A stretch of 37,423 bases of DNA from Pseudomonas cannabina (GTDB lineage Bacteria > Pseudomonadota > Gammaproteobacteria > Pseudomonadales > Pseudomonadaceae). The notes beneath the pieces are model-generated. The model did no database searches. It had not been told where the DNA came from and saw only the letters and a program-made list of their open reading frames with translations. The position numbers were made by a program, and so were the translations under genes. The stretch's first letter is position 1; every line of letters begins with the position of its first letter. The stretch is taken from the NCBI RefSeq assembly GCF_900100365.1, contig NZ_FNKU01000007.1:1-37423 (forward strand), given 5' to 3'. Shown here one piece after another: positions 22,734 to 31,616 of this stretch.

Positions 22734-23186
22734 ATGGCTGCTAATGCCTACGAAGACGTCATGCGTGTGTTGTCCAACGTGCGCAGCATCCGTGCTTTTG
22801 TCCGTGAAAATGATTATGAATTATTGCTGGAAGCACACGAAAAACTAGGGGTAGCCCTTGACGAGCGTAAAGAAGAATACGCCGCTGAAAAGCTTGAGCG
22901 CGAAGCGCGTGAGGTCAAGCGTCAAGAGCTGCTGGCACTGATTGAAAGTGAAGGTTTTGACCTCGGCCAGTTGGCAGGTGGTGACTTTGAGCCTAAAGCC
23001 CGGAAAAAAAGCCGCACCTCGACCCAGAAGCGCGAGCCGAAGTATGTGTTCGTCGAAGATGGGGTGACTAAGTACTGGGCAGGCGTTGGCAGAAAGCCTC
23101 GTCCGATCGCACAGGCCATAGAAAATGGCGCTTCTCTGAGTGACTTCCTCATCAAAGCCGAGGAACAGCAGAGCCTAGACGTTTAA
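22734..23186 (+). CDS. H-NS-family nucleoid protein
   Basis: 150 residues from the ATG at 22734 (GAGAGG nearby); an upstream in-frame ATG at 22719 overlaps that site. The N-terminal part (VMRVLSNVRSIRAFVRENDY and a Lys/Glu-rich coiled coil to about residue 75) is an oligomerisation region. The C-terminal part KYWAGVGRKPRPIAQAIENG followed by ASLSDFLI is the H-NS DNA-binding domain (W-x-G-x-GRxP-x-W/I-x-x-A). It lies 36 bp after topB. Plasmid H-NS proteins silence foreign AT-rich DNA and reduce fitness cost; an Hha-like partner is encoded on the far side of topB. Confidence 0.88.
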   Translation: MAANAYEDVMRVLSNVRSIRAFVRENDYELLLEAHEKLGVALDERKEEYAAEKLEREAREVKRQELLALIESEGFDLGQLAGGDFEPKARKKSRTSTQKREPKYVFVEDGVTKYWAGVGRKPRPIAQAIENGASLSDFLIKAEEQQSLDV

Positions 23187-23270
23187 TCGGTCTTTCGGAA
23201 GGCGCATAGACCAAGGTCGGCGCTGTAGAGGCTGGCCGATTTTCGCAACCGCGAAAAGGGAGGAAAGCCT

Positions 23271-23462
23271 ATGCAGTATGTGTTCATTATCATCGCCGTT
23301 GCTGCCATTGTCGTTTATTCGGCCCAACACGATCTGACTTCGTTCAGCCAATTTATGGATTATGTACGCGGCGATATGTTAGCGCTCATGTTGTGGCTCG
23401 CCATCGCCATTGTGGTCCTCGGCGCTGTGTTCGTCGTCATGCGTATTGGCCGAAGGAAATAG
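23271..23462 (+). CDS. Small two-helix membrane protein
   Basis: 63 residues with GGGAGGAAAGCCT directly before the ATG. Hydrophobic segments at about 2-18 (QYVFIIIAVAAIVVYSA) and 37-57 (LALMLWLAIAIVVLGAVFVV), then a basic end RIGRRK. No family recognised. It follows the H-NS gene on the same strand and may be cotranscribed. Confidence 0.65.
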   Translation: MQYVFIIIAVAAIVVYSAQHDLTSFSQFMDYVRGDMLALMLWLAIAIVVLGAVFVVMRIGRRK

Positions 23463-23481
23463 GAAAGTGGTATGCCCTATT

Positions 23482-23502
23482 CCCGTTGATTCGGGGCTTT
23501 TT
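23482..23502 (+). terminator. Weak rho-independent terminator
   Basis: CCCG-TTGATT-CGGG stem-loop followed after GC by TTTTT, 20 bp after the stop of the small membrane protein. The stem is only four to five pairs. Confidence 0.4.
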
Positions 23503-23972
23503 ACTGCTGCTATATATCCCCGTCTAAGCTTTTATCAGTAGCGCCGCATTTATAGATCGCGTTCGACGCTCTCAGGTCCTCCGCAAGATCACTTCGCGCC
23601 ATGATCACCCAGCTTTACCGCAACGGACCCACATTGAACAGCACTGAGGTTGTCAGGTCCCGGAGGCAATTTCCTTGCAGCACCTCGGGGCTTCAGGGGC
23701 TAGCCCCTGTTCGTAGCGAAGGCGGAGAGGGGGTCCGGGGGCAATGGAACAGGGAAGTCAGTTAAGCGCAATTTCCTGATGGATTGATTGCGAGTGAGCG
23801 CGCGCCGCTTATGTCTCATTTAGGTATACCCAAGTAGGCCTAGCTTATCAGTCATGGCTCAATTTACCTAAACGCAACCCTAAAGAGCCACCCATGAAAG
23901 AACTACCCATTTGAGCCATATGGCATTGGCTACCTTGCTTATGACAGCGGCCAATCAGCCATGAATCATCAA
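23503..23972. other. Non-coding region with palindrome and IS21-like relic
   Basis: No credible gene. It holds a perfect 16-bp palindrome CAGGGGCTAGCCCCTG at 23694-23709 in GC-rich surroundings. At about 23788-23822, TTGCGAGTGAGCGC and CGCCGCTTATGTCTCATTTA resemble the inner boxes of the 634-bp element (TTGCGAGTGATCGC then GCCGCTTATGTCTCATTT), probably a remnant of a related insertion. The remainder shows no obvious structure. Confidence 0.5.
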
Positions 23973-24090
23973 TGATTAATCAGAGAATAATCGGTTGCGA
24001 TTAATCAAAGACTGATCTATGATTATTCATAAGTGACTAATCATAGATTATTCACAGATGAATCGTATTTGATTATTCATTGATTATCTA
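23973..24090 (+). repeat. Partition-site repeats upstream of parA
   Basis: About seven 10-bp repeats of the type TGATTAATCA or TGATTATTCA at 23973, 23998, 24020, 24034, 24045, 24070 and 24081. Spacings range from about 11 to 25 bp. They lie directly before parA and are likely the centromere and/or operator bound by the partner protein. Confidence 0.75.
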
Positions 24091-24103
24091 GGTATCAAGC
24101 ACC

Positions 24104-24757
24104 ATGATTATCCTTTTCGGCTCCCACAAAGGGGGTGTAGGCAAGACCACTCTCATTGCCAATCTCGCGGTAATGCTCCAAAAAAAAACAGCCTCTGTTG
24201 CCATAGTGAGGGCTGATAAAAATCAGGACCTGGAGGTATGGACGAGATTTCGCGCAGAAAAAGACGTTCCCGATATCCCGGTCATGACGTGCTATGGCGA
24301 CATAAGCAAAGACATTCGGAAGCTAGAGACTGTCACTGATGTGGTTTTTGTAGACACTGCGGGCCATGACAGCATGGAGCTGCGTAGTGCACTTACCGTA
24401 GCTGACATATTTCTCACACCCGTCAAACCATCCTCACTGCTTGAAATCGCTACGCTTGATGGCTTGTCTTCCATCGTCCGAGAAGCACAGAAAAAAAATT
24501 CCAGTGTGCAAGGCTTCACCCTCTTCAACCGATGCCCAACATCATCATTCAACACTGATGCTCAAGACCTCGCTGAGTACCTTAAAACCAATCCTGAGAT
24601 GCTACCCCCATTACGCTCATGTGTTTCTGATTTGAGGCCTTACGAGAAGGCCATAAACCAAGGATTGGGCGTTCATGAGGTACGGGCAAAAAACGCCTCC
24701 AAGGCGAAGGGCCAGCTCGAGCTACTGTTCACCGAGATACAAACCAAGCTTGATTAA
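24104..24757 (+). CDS. parA: ParA-family partition ATPase
   Basis: 217 residues. The deviant Walker A motif SHKGGVGKTTLIANLAVMLQ is followed by VDTAGHDSMELRSALTVADI (Walker B / A' region) and PVKPSSLLEIATLDGL. It is short and has no N-terminal HTH, so it is a type Ib ParA of the kind paired with RHH partners. ParA forms ATP-dependent nucleoid-bound patterns that segregate plasmid copies. It is flanked on both sides by repeats, and the RHH gene follows after 79 bp. The stop TAA lies inside the first downstream repeat. Confidence 0.92.
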   Translation: MIILFGSHKGGVGKTTLIANLAVMLQKKTASVAIVRADKNQDLEVWTRFRAEKDVPDIPVMTCYGDISKDIRKLETVTDVVFVDTAGHDSMELRSALTVADIFLTPVKPSSLLEIATLDGLSSIVREAQKKNSSVQGFTLFNRCPTSSFNTDAQDLAEYLKTNPEMLPPLRSCVSDLRPYEKAINQGLGVHEVRAKNASKAKGQLELLFTEIQTKLD

Positions 24758-24809
24758 TCATTGAATAGCATATATGATTAATCAAAGATGAATCACAAAT
24801 GATTAATCA
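24751..24809 (+). repeat. Three TGATTAATCA repeats between parA and its partner gene
   Basis: Perfect TGATTAATCA palindromes at 24751, 24775 and 24800, spaced 24 and 25 bp. Same motif as upstream of parA. The first overlaps the parA stop codon. Probably extra centromere or operator sites controlling the downstream gene. Confidence 0.75.
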
Positions 24810-24836
24810 TTAACTTGCGGACTTCGGTGGTTCAAT

Positions 24837-25115
24837 ATGGATTTGAGTAAAATCAAAAAACACAACAATTCAACAGCAACGACTGAATCGAAGTCCGTTG
24901 CTGAATTCATTGTGAAGGGCGATGCGCGGCCCAATCAAAAACAAAAATCCACGATGGTAGGATTCCGGTTTGATGAAAACACCCTGAATAGCTTGAACAA
25001 ATTAACAACAGAAACAGGGAAGACGCGCATTACAATCATACGAGCATCTTTGCTCGCCTTTGAATCACTATCCGACAGCGAAAAAGCGCGCTTCTTAATA
25101 CAGGTAATGACGTAG
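24837..25115 (+). CDS. RHH partition partner (ParG/StbC-like)
   Basis: 92 residues. A flexible Ser/Thr/Asn/Lys-rich N-terminus (MDLSKIKKHNNSTATTESKS) is followed by a C-terminal RHH domain, MVGFRFDENTLNSLNKLTTE then TGKTRITIIRASLLAFESLS. Small RHH proteins with mobile N-termini are typical centromere-binding partners of type Ib ParA; the tail stimulates the ATPase. It is expected to bind the TGATTAATCA repeats and autoregulate. Identification rests on fold pattern and position. Confidence 0.8.
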   Translation: MDLSKIKKHNNSTATTESKSVAEFIVKGDARPNQKQKSTMVGFRFDENTLNSLNKLTTETGKTRITIIRASLLAFESLSDSEKARFLIQVMT

Positions 25116-25200
25116 ATTTGATGGGACACCGAATAGATGCCGGGGCATGGCGGGAACCATCCCCAGCGTGGAACACAACGCATCCTGAGAGGGAAATATT

Positions 25201-25443
25201 ATGTCCGAGCGAGACTATAACACAGTCCGTAACCTACCCCTATGCCAGCTTTCAGACCCGAAGTATCTGTACTTGCTGCGAGAGTTCGCCGGTCACATGG
25301 CCCCGCCATGCGTGGCAGAAGCGCTGATGAAGTGGCTTAGGGAGACGCTGATTTATTCTAAAACCCAGCTGTTGCCCCCAGATAAATCAAGGCCTCCAGA
25401 GCGTTGCAGGGACGAAAAATCGAATAAATCAGCGCCTCCTTAG
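25201..25443 (+). CDS. Small conserved-looking protein with a MITE-encoded tail
   Basis: The native body is MSERDYNTVRNLPLCQLSDP, then KYLYLLREFAGHMAPPCVAE and ALMKWL. Without the MITE the frame would end after SRL (49 residues). With it the last three residues are replaced by about 34 MITE-encoded residues ending NKSAPP. A GAGAGGG ribosome-binding site precedes the ATG. It is the first gene of a three-gene cluster with the Rmf-like and hypothetical genes. No family recognised. Because only the extreme C-terminus is changed, the protein may still work. Confidence 0.6.
   Translation: MSERDYNTVRNLPLCQLSDPKYLYLLREFAGHMAPPCVAEALMKWLRETLIYSKTQLLPPDKSRPPERCRDEKSNKSAPP
25341..25439 (+). mobile_element. 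MITE copy 1 (second-pass copy, 99 bp)
   Basis: Full-length version of the element at 190. TTAG duplications at 25337-25340 and 25440-25443. Confidence 0.93.
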
Positions 25444-25463
25444 CCGCCTTTAGAGGAAAGATC

Positions 25464-25637
25464 ATGGATAGGCGAAAAGACAACAATCCCCACCGCACAG
25501 CAGAAGCAAAAGGCTCGCTGGATGCAGTGAACCGGCGTCTACTAGCAGAGTGTCCATACAAGACCCCTCAGTTCAGAAACTCATGGCTGCGGGGCTATCA
25601 GAAAGCCAAACAACTCGATTTGTTTTCGACGGAGTAA
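25464..25637 (+). CDS. Rmf/CrpP-like small protein
   Basis: 57 residues. The core EAKGSLDAVNRRLLAECPYK then TPQFRNSWLRGYQKAKQ matches ribosome modulation factor relatives (Rmf has A-x-x-x-G-x-x-A..., CPY, then R-x-x-WL-x-G-x-x-A). AGAGGAAAG is just upstream of the ATG. Rmf proteins bind ribosomes and promote 100S dimers in stationary phase. A plasmid-borne relative, CrpP, was reported in connection with ciprofloxacin resistance, but that activity should not be assumed here. It lies between two small genes on the same strand and is intact in this copy. Confidence 0.75.
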   Translation: MDRRKDNNPHRTAEAKGSLDAVNRRLLAECPYKTPQFRNSWLRGYQKAKQLDLFSTE

Positions 25638-25642
25638 GCACG

Positions 25643-25864
25643 ATGGACGTACCGACCGCAGCGAATGCCACGCATCAATTGATCTGCCAGCACGTTTGCC
25701 GGTGGACGAAGACCTACGTAATGCCGTGCCATATCATCAAGACGATGCCAGACGGTCGGTATAAACTGTTGGTGTTCGGAGATAGACACTGGAAAGGACA
25801 GGACCATCTGAGTCGCATCCGCTATGTTATAGCTAGCCGGGTCAGGCTGAAACCTGAAAGCTAA
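25643..25864 (+). CDS. Hypothetical protein downstream of the Rmf-like gene
   Basis: 73 residues starting MDVPTAANATHQLICQHVCR. The C-terminal part (TYVMPCHIIKTMPDGRYKLL, VFGDRHWKGQDHLSRIRYVI) looks like a compact beta-rich domain. The ATG is five bases after the Rmf-like stop and uses GGAG in GACGGAGTAAGC as its ribosome-binding site, so the genes are translationally coupled. Unknown function. Confidence 0.65.
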   Translation: MDVPTAANATHQLICQHVCRWTKTYVMPCHIIKTMPDGRYKLLVFGDRHWKGQDHLSRIRYVIASRVRLKPES

Positions 25865-26164
25865 CTGTTTTCGTAGATTCATTTACGGCACCAAAGATGA
25901 ACCGAGCCTGTCAGGCTGGGTCTTGTGAAACTCGTTGCGTATCAAGTAATTATGAGGTAAAAAATCTCTGGAACCTCAATAAAAAAAAGGATTAACCTAT
26001 GAAAGCAATTTACGCCCTTGCGGCCTGCATGGTGTTTTCAGCGGCGGCTATCGCCAGTGAGCCATCACCCGTAACAGTAGGCCACCTGCAAGCAGTTCCA
26101 GGCCAAACGCCGTCGATTTCGTACATTACAGGTACAGCAACCAACACCAAGGATCAAGCGCTAG

Positions 26165-27373
26165 GGAGACGCTGAACAATTAACCCGTTCGCACCGTCCC
26201 CATTTCCAAGCCGGTTTTTTTCAACCTGCCGGCCTTATTTTACGTTTCTCGAGCAGATTTCTGCCCTCATTTTGCTGAAAGGCGGGCCAGTCCCGCCTTT
26301 CAGACGGATTTATCCTGCCGTCTGTTGTAAATACCGCTTGGCCAGCATCAGATTGGCCAACCCAAACAAACTGAACAACTGCGCTGTATTCTTTTCCAGC
26401 CCACGGTAGCGAACCTTGCGATGATTGAAGCGCACCTTGATTACCTGGAAGGGGTGCTCGACCTTGGCACGCAGTTGCGCCTTGGCATATTCAATTTTGC
26501 GCTTGACCCGATACAGCACGCTGCCTTCGCCGTGCTGCTTGTAACTGCTTGGCCGTTCTGCAATCGACCAGATAACGTCCCGTTCAGCATGCTCCGGTCG
26601 CTTGGCCGCACCGGTGTATCCAGCGTCACCCGAAACATAGGTTTCGTCACCGTGAAGCAACTGGCCAACCTGGGTGACATCCGCCACGTTAGCGGCCGTC
26701 CCTACTACGCTGTGCACCAGCCCCGACGTGGCGTCTACACCAATGTGGGCCTTCATCCCAAAGTGCCATTGATTGCCTTTCCTGGCCTGATGCATCTCAG
26801 GATCACGCTTGCCTTCTCGGTTCTTGACCGAGGGCGGCGCGGCGATCAGAGTAGCGTCGACGATAGTGCCTTCCTTGAGCAGCAGCCCCCGGCTGGCCAG
26901 ATGCTGGTTAATCGTTTCAAACAGCAGCCGGGTTAGCTGATGGACTTCCAGCAAGCGGCGAAAACGCAGCAAGGTGGTGGCATCCGGTGCAGACTCGCGA
27001 CCCAGGTCGATACCCATAAAACCGCGGATGGCCTGGCTGTCGTAGACGGCATCTTCGCAACCTTCATCGGAGAAACCGAAACACTGCTGCACGACGTACA
27101 TGCGCAACATGCGCGACACCCCTATCGCAGGGCGTCCGCGCTTGCCTGCGGTGTTGCTATAAAACGGCGCCACTTGCGCCTCCAGCAGGGCCTAGGGCAC
27201 CAACTGTTCAAGGTCAGCCAGGAAGCGATCTCGGCGAGTCTGCTTTTTCTTGCCGGTATATTCGAGTTCGGAGAAGGTCTTCTGCACGCGCGTAACGCTC
27301 ACGGAGAGGGAGGCTGTTGAAGGAACTTAGTGTGCCAAGGGTGGGGACAGTTGGCTATTTTTGCAGCGCCTCC
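26165..27373 (-). mobile_element. IS5-group element (second-pass copy)
   Basis: 1209 bp, with CTAG duplications at 26161-26164 and 27374-27377. Matches the first-pass copy. Confidence 0.93.
26310..27173 (-). CDS. IS5-group transposase with amber codon (second-pass copy)
   Basis: Same as 1155-2018. The in-frame TAG upstream of the GTG start is present here too, at about 27192-27194, so it is not a contig-end error. Confidence 0.9.
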   Translation of the reverse strand: MAPFYSNTAGKRGRPAIGVSRMLRMYVVQQCFGFSDEGCEDAVYDSQAIRGFMGIDLGRESAPDATTLLRFRRLLEVHQLTRLLFETINQHLASRGLLLKEGTIVDATLIAAPPSVKNREGKRDPEMHQARKGNQWHFGMKAHIGVDATSGLVHSVVGTAANVADVTQVGQLLHGDETYVSGDAGYTGAAKRPEHAERDVIWSIAERPSSYKQHGEGSVLYRVKRKIEYAKAQLRAKVEHPFQVIKVRFNHRKVRYRGLEKNTAQLFSLFGLANLMLAKRYLQQTAG

Positions 27374-27548
27374 CTAGGGAACGTTTTCGTACATTTCAAT
27401 TTGTACGACGCCAATAACGCTCTGGTAGGGAACGCCATTGCCACTGCCAGTAACCTGGCACCCAAAGACACATGGAAATTCAGCGCCGGTGTGACCGTCC
27501 CGTATGACCACTTCGTTTTGGTCAAGGTTGACACTTACTGAACACCGC

Positions 27549-28710
27549 TCAGAATTTCAACCTAGGCCCGAGTTTAATCTTGGGCCGCAACACCTCTTCC
27601 TTCACCTCAGTGAATTGGAGTTTCTCTTTCATCTGCTTTTTCTGACGCTCAGGGGTATGAAGGTTAATTTTTTTTCCTGCTTTTTCTAACGTTTCTGCCA
27701 TTGTGACTGTTCTATCCGGCCCGTCAATACTGGTATTTTCAATTTTCCATTCGTTGCGCTTGACTGTCTTGTAGCCCTGGACTTCGCCATTTTTATCATA
27801 CGATGGTACCTCAACGGCTACAGCGCCTTCCTTTTTAAGCTTGATGACATGACCCACCTCGACTTTCTCCCGTTCGATTTCCTCAAGCAGCGTCTTACCC
27901 CATAAGGTCACCTCTTTTTGTCCATTGAGGGTCTTGTAGGTGATATAGTTCGAACGTTTTTTTTTTGTCGAACTGATAACTGGCTGATCCAAACTCAACC
28001 ACTTCGTACAGGTTACGTGTCCGCTCAGGACCATGTTTAAGGTGGTCTTTCAACGCAAAATCACGCATATGGGTTGCTTTCACATTGTAGCCAAGCCCTT
28101 GCAACTTTAGGCTCATGGTGGTGCGCAATTGCCGCAGGTCTTGTTTCTTGATGTCCATCCGTTGACCGTTTTTGTCCGATATTTTCAAAACCACATGGAC
28201 ATGTGGTTTTTCCGTATTGTCGTGGTAGGCCATGACAAACGCATTGTCAGGGTATTTTTCTTTAAGTGTTTCCCTCACTGTATCAAACAGTTCCTCACGC
28301 GACACCTTTTCTGATGGGGGCGGCGAGAACACAATATTATGTGTTTGCTTTTTAAGCTGGTCCACGTCTTCATTTGCCTTTGCAGTAGGGGCAATGGTTC
28401 CTGAGTGAATCATGTTGTCCTTCAATTCGGAAAGCCCTTCCGATCCATTCCATTCATTACCTTCATCGTCATAGAGACTGAGTTCCCCATCATGAGACAT
28501 GTAGTCTATGGCGTTTTTAATACCGCTAGCGGTGGAAGCTGAGCCAGTGATTTTTACCATCATTTCCTTACTGGGTAATTGCCGAATAGCTCCGGTTGAC
28601 TTGCCATTATTCTTTTTGTGTTGGTTGACTTTGAATGCAAAAGCGCTCTTTGACGCCTTATCGGCACGCGCCCTTTTGACCCGCCATTCTTTTTCGACAT
28701 GCACGCCCAT
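27549..28710 (-). CDS. mobA: MOBP-type relaxase (second-pass copy, A10 run)
   Basis: Same as 2394-3554 but without the missing T near 2675, so the downstream frame runs unbroken for 161 codons to the stop at 27549. Total span 1162 bp, one base more than a multiple of three. The A10 run is thus the only lesion, and A9 would give 386 residues. Confidence 0.82.
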
Positions 28711-28712
28711 AA

Positions 28713-29252
28713 CTAGCCCTTCATGCCCTTACGGTTAAAGCTCCAGCGATCTACAGAGACCTCCTGCAACTCATCTATTTTCTTAATCGCCATGGCCATA
28801 TAGCTGTTCAATGTTTCAATTTCTTTAAGAAACGCCGTGTCGTTCATGTCTAGCTTTTTCGATTGGAACATCATATGGCGAATGTTACGACCGACCGCAT
28901 CAATAGCCGCCCTGAGTCCTCTTATTTTCTTGATTTCATCAGGCAATAATTTCGACGAAGCCGACAGCGATGAAACAATCCTGAACCGGCACTCCCTGGA
29001 CATGGACCAGTCATTCAAATGTGCATGATAGGCAATCGCTTCCTTTTCTTCCGTTGATAACGAAAATCTAAGCCGTTCGCTATTTTCACTTAAATTTAAT
29101 TCTTCGACGCTGTCTTCTTCTGCAATTCTTAGCACAAACAGCTTCGCCAACGCACTTATCGTTGTACCGCTCTTTGATATTTTAGCTACTGCCCGCTCAT
29201 GCGCTTCCGAACTGATTCTAAAGCACACCTTTTTTTCAGTTTTTGCACTCAT
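28713..29252 (-). CDS. mobC: MobC-like protein (second-pass copy)
   Basis: Identical to 3557-4096, with start at 29252 and GGAGG upstream. Confidence 0.75.
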   Translation of the reverse strand: MSAKTEKKVCFRISSEAHERAVAKISKSGTTISALAKLFVLRIAEEDSVEELNLSENSERLRFSLSTEEKEAIAYHAHLNDWSMSRECRFRIVSSLSASSKLLPDEIKKIRGLRAAIDAVGRNIRHMMFQSKKLDMNDTAFLKEIETLNSYMAMAIKKIDELQEVSVDRWSFNRKGMKG

Positions 29253-29280
29253 ACAAGAGCCTCCGGCAGCGGGGAGACAG

Positions 29281-29336
29281 CCCAAATTGAGACACGCAGT
29301 GGCGTCAATTTGGGCCTCTCTCCCTATCCTGCATCC
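29281..29336 (-). other. oriT (second-pass copy)
   Basis: Inverted repeat arms at 29281-29290 and 29305-29314; TATCCTG at 29325-29331. Confidence 0.75.
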
Positions 29337-29539
29337 GATCTTAAAATTTGCGTCCTTCCATCACACTATCTTTAACGCACGGAGAGCTGAAAAGCAAGCT
29401 GGGCATGGGCTAAGCCGTGAACACGGCGTGTAGCCAACGGCCTATTCTGGTGAAAAGCCTCATGCCTAACGCCCTGCGCTGCGCTTCGGTTGTTCAATCC
29501 ACATCACCAGCCGAAACGAGTTTCGGCGGCGCTGAGGAT

Positions 29540-29568
29540 TCGACAGAAAAACCTAATGATTCTATAAT
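29540..29568 (+). promoter_or_regulatory. Promoter of the ParDE-like module (second-pass copy)
   Basis: TCGACA, 17-bp spacer, TATAAT, as at 4384. Confidence 0.65.
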
Positions 29569-29604
29569 GCGGTATTACCTTTCTATACCCAGAGGTTATT
29601 CCTT

Positions 29605-29895
29605 ATGAAAGCGGCAACAAATCAACCCATGGCAGTAAAACTGGATTTTGGGATGCGTGATCGAATCCAGCAGCTTGCAAAATCACAACAGCGGACACCG
29701 CATTGGATGATGCGCGAAGCTATAAAACAGTACGTTGAGCGCGAAGAAAAGCGTCAGGCGTTTCGGCAAGAAGCTATTCACGCATGGAATGAATATAAGG
29801 CCACCGGTCTGCATCTGACTCTGGAAGAAGTCGAGACATGGTTAGCTCAACTGGAAGCAGGTAAAGACGTAGAGCCACCTGCATGCCACAACTGA
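29605..29895 (+). CDS. RHH antitoxin (second-pass copy)
   Basis: Identical to 4449-4739; overlaps the toxin gene by 13 bp. Confidence 0.85.
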   Translation: MKAATNQPMAVKLDFGMRDRIQQLAKSQQRTPHWMMREAIKQYVEREEKRQAFRQEAIHAWNEYKATGLHLTLEEVETWLAQLEAGKDVEPPACHN

Positions 29896-30173
29896 TCTGG
29901 TCGCCCTCTGCGTTGCGCGATATTCAACGCCTTTATCGGTTCTTGGCGCTAAATAATCCAGAAGCCGCAAGACGAGCAGTTAAAACTATCAGGGAGGATA
30001 TTAGGATTATTGCCGAACAACCGGAAGTAGGTAGGCTAGCCGATAGGATGGCAACCGAGTATCGGGAATGGTTAATTGATTTTGGCGACAGTGGCTATGT
30101 GATTCTATACCGCTACGACACAAACGAAATAGTTGTCGTAGCGGTCCGGCATCAAAAAGAAGTTGGCTATTGA
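29883..30173 (+). CDS. RelE/ParE-superfamily toxin (second-pass copy)
   Basis: Identical to 4727-5017. Confidence 0.85.
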   Translation: MPQLIWSPSALRDIQRLYRFLALNNPEAARRAVKTIREDIRIIAEQPEVGRLADRMATEYREWLIDFGDSGYVILYRYDTNEIVVVAVRHQKEVGY

Positions 30174-30357
30174 TGCTGGTTTTCAGTGGTACACTCAAGG
30201 CATCACGGAAAAAAGACCGAGAGAGTTTTCGACCAGCATGCAGGCCTTGCAATGCTCGAAACAATTGACGCCGAGCGTAAAGCCAGAAAGCCTCCCTACT
30301 TACGTATGTGATAGACGGCAAGTCCTATTGAACTCTGACCCCAATTGCGCCCTGAAT

Positions 30358-30834
30358 TCAAAATATCAATGAAATGGTTTCAATCCAATTTAAAAGAAAA
30401 TCATAGTGAATTTCCTTTAAACGTCCATCTGCAAAGTCTAGGCCTATTTTGCCAACGAACGCGTCGATTTCGGCTTCAACATTCGAAACCGTCACTGAGT
30501 TCATATCCTCATCCAACTCATCGAGTATTGACTCAAAAACAGCGACTTCTACGGCCATATCCAAAAAATGACGCGCCTCTGCCTCCAAGGGTCCTCTAGC
30601 CTCGCCGCCCGGTGACAAGCTGACAGCCCAATGACAATCGAATGTAAAACAGCCTGACTCTAATGTTTTGACCAGCTCGGTGTGAAGGGCCTGGTCAATG
30701 GTTTTTTCTGCCAAAAGCTCCATGAAAAATTCATTTATCGCGCTGGTCATCAATGTTCTAAACTCGCCACGAATACGCGAACAAACATCAACAATTTCAT
30801 ATAGGTCATTTATCAACTCATCATGAGTCATCAT
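30358..30834 (-). CDS. Hypothetical acidic protein (second-pass copy)
   Basis: Identical to 5202-5678. Confidence 0.7.
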   Translation of the reverse strand: MMTHDELINDLYEIVDVCSRIRGEFRTLMTSAINEFFMELLAEKTIDQALHTELVKTLESGCFTFDCHWAVSLSPGGEARGPLEAEARHFLDMAVEVAVFESILDELDEDMNSVTVSNVEAEIDAFVGKIGLDFADGRLKEIHYDFLLNWIETISLIF

Positions 30835-30877
30835 GCGATATCTCCTAAAGCTGGTTGCCCGCTAACCTAGTGTTCGA

Positions 30878-31204
30878 TCAAAGCGGCATCGCCAAATGGA
30901 CACTGATAGCATTTTCAACGGCTACCATATCAACCTTGGATAGTTTACCTAACCGGTTCTTTAAACGCTTCTTGTCCGCTGCCATTATCTGGTCGGCCAT
31001 CGCTTTACTGCTTTGCCCTTCAAGCGTTATGAGCGCTTCACCGGGATACGTTCTCTCGGTACTGCTGGTTAACGGTACAACAACGACCCGTGCCAAATGG
31101 CGGTTAGCTGAATCGTTGCTCACGATCACTGCTGGCCGCGTTTTTTTAATCTCACTGCCAACAGAAGGATCGAATTCAACCCACCAGACTTCACCGCGAA
31201 GCAT
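30878..31204 (-). CDS. mazF: MazF/PemK-family toxin (second-pass copy)
   Basis: Identical to 5722-6048. Confidence 0.9.
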   Translation of the reverse strand: MLRGEVWWVEFDPSVGSEIKKTRPAVIVSNDSANRHLARVVVVPLTSSTERTYPGEALITLEGQSSKAMADQIMAADKKRLKNRLGKLSKVDMVAVENAISVHLAMPL

Positions 31205-31421
31205 CGCGCATATCCTCGGACAGGGCATTGCACCAGTTGATTGCAGCGGTTTCGCGTGCCGTGTCTGCCGCCATAGCTTGATAGCCAAGATCGAGTGACT
31301 TACCCACAACGTGGGGCCTCAGTAAGTCCTCAATGAATTGGCTCATCTTGCGTTTACCTACCGTTCTGTACAGCCCATCGTAAACATCCTCATCCAGCGT
31401 AATTGTCATTCGCTTGTGCAT
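31191..31421 (-). CDS. RHH antitoxin of the MazF-type module (second-pass copy)
   Basis: Identical to 6035-6265. The CGTTAT-GCGT-ATAACG operator is at 31440-31455. Confidence 0.85.
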   Translation of the reverse strand: MHKRMTITLDEDVYDGLYRTVGKRKMSQFIEDLLRPHVVGKSLDLGYQAMAADTARETAAINWCNALSEDMRDASR

Positions 31422-31616
31422 GGCTACAACCTCGTTATGCGTTATGCGTATAACGTACTATTCTCAGTGCGATCTCGAAAATAAGCAAGCCTCCACGATC
31501 CCGCCTAAGGCGCGATCAGTGGTCAGGCCACCCCCGCTTGCGGGGTTGAGGCGGGTGAGTGCGCAGCACGAATGCTCTGGACGTTGCTTGTGATTTTGCT
31601 TCGAGGGCCAAAAAAG

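Larger units (their letters stand above)
25999..27541 (+). pseudogene. FxLYD-type secreted protein split by IS5 (second-pass copy)
   Basis: Second-pass copy of 844-2386. Signal peptide part 25999-26164, IS 26165-27373, 3' part 27378-27541. No additional lesions. Confidence 0.8.
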
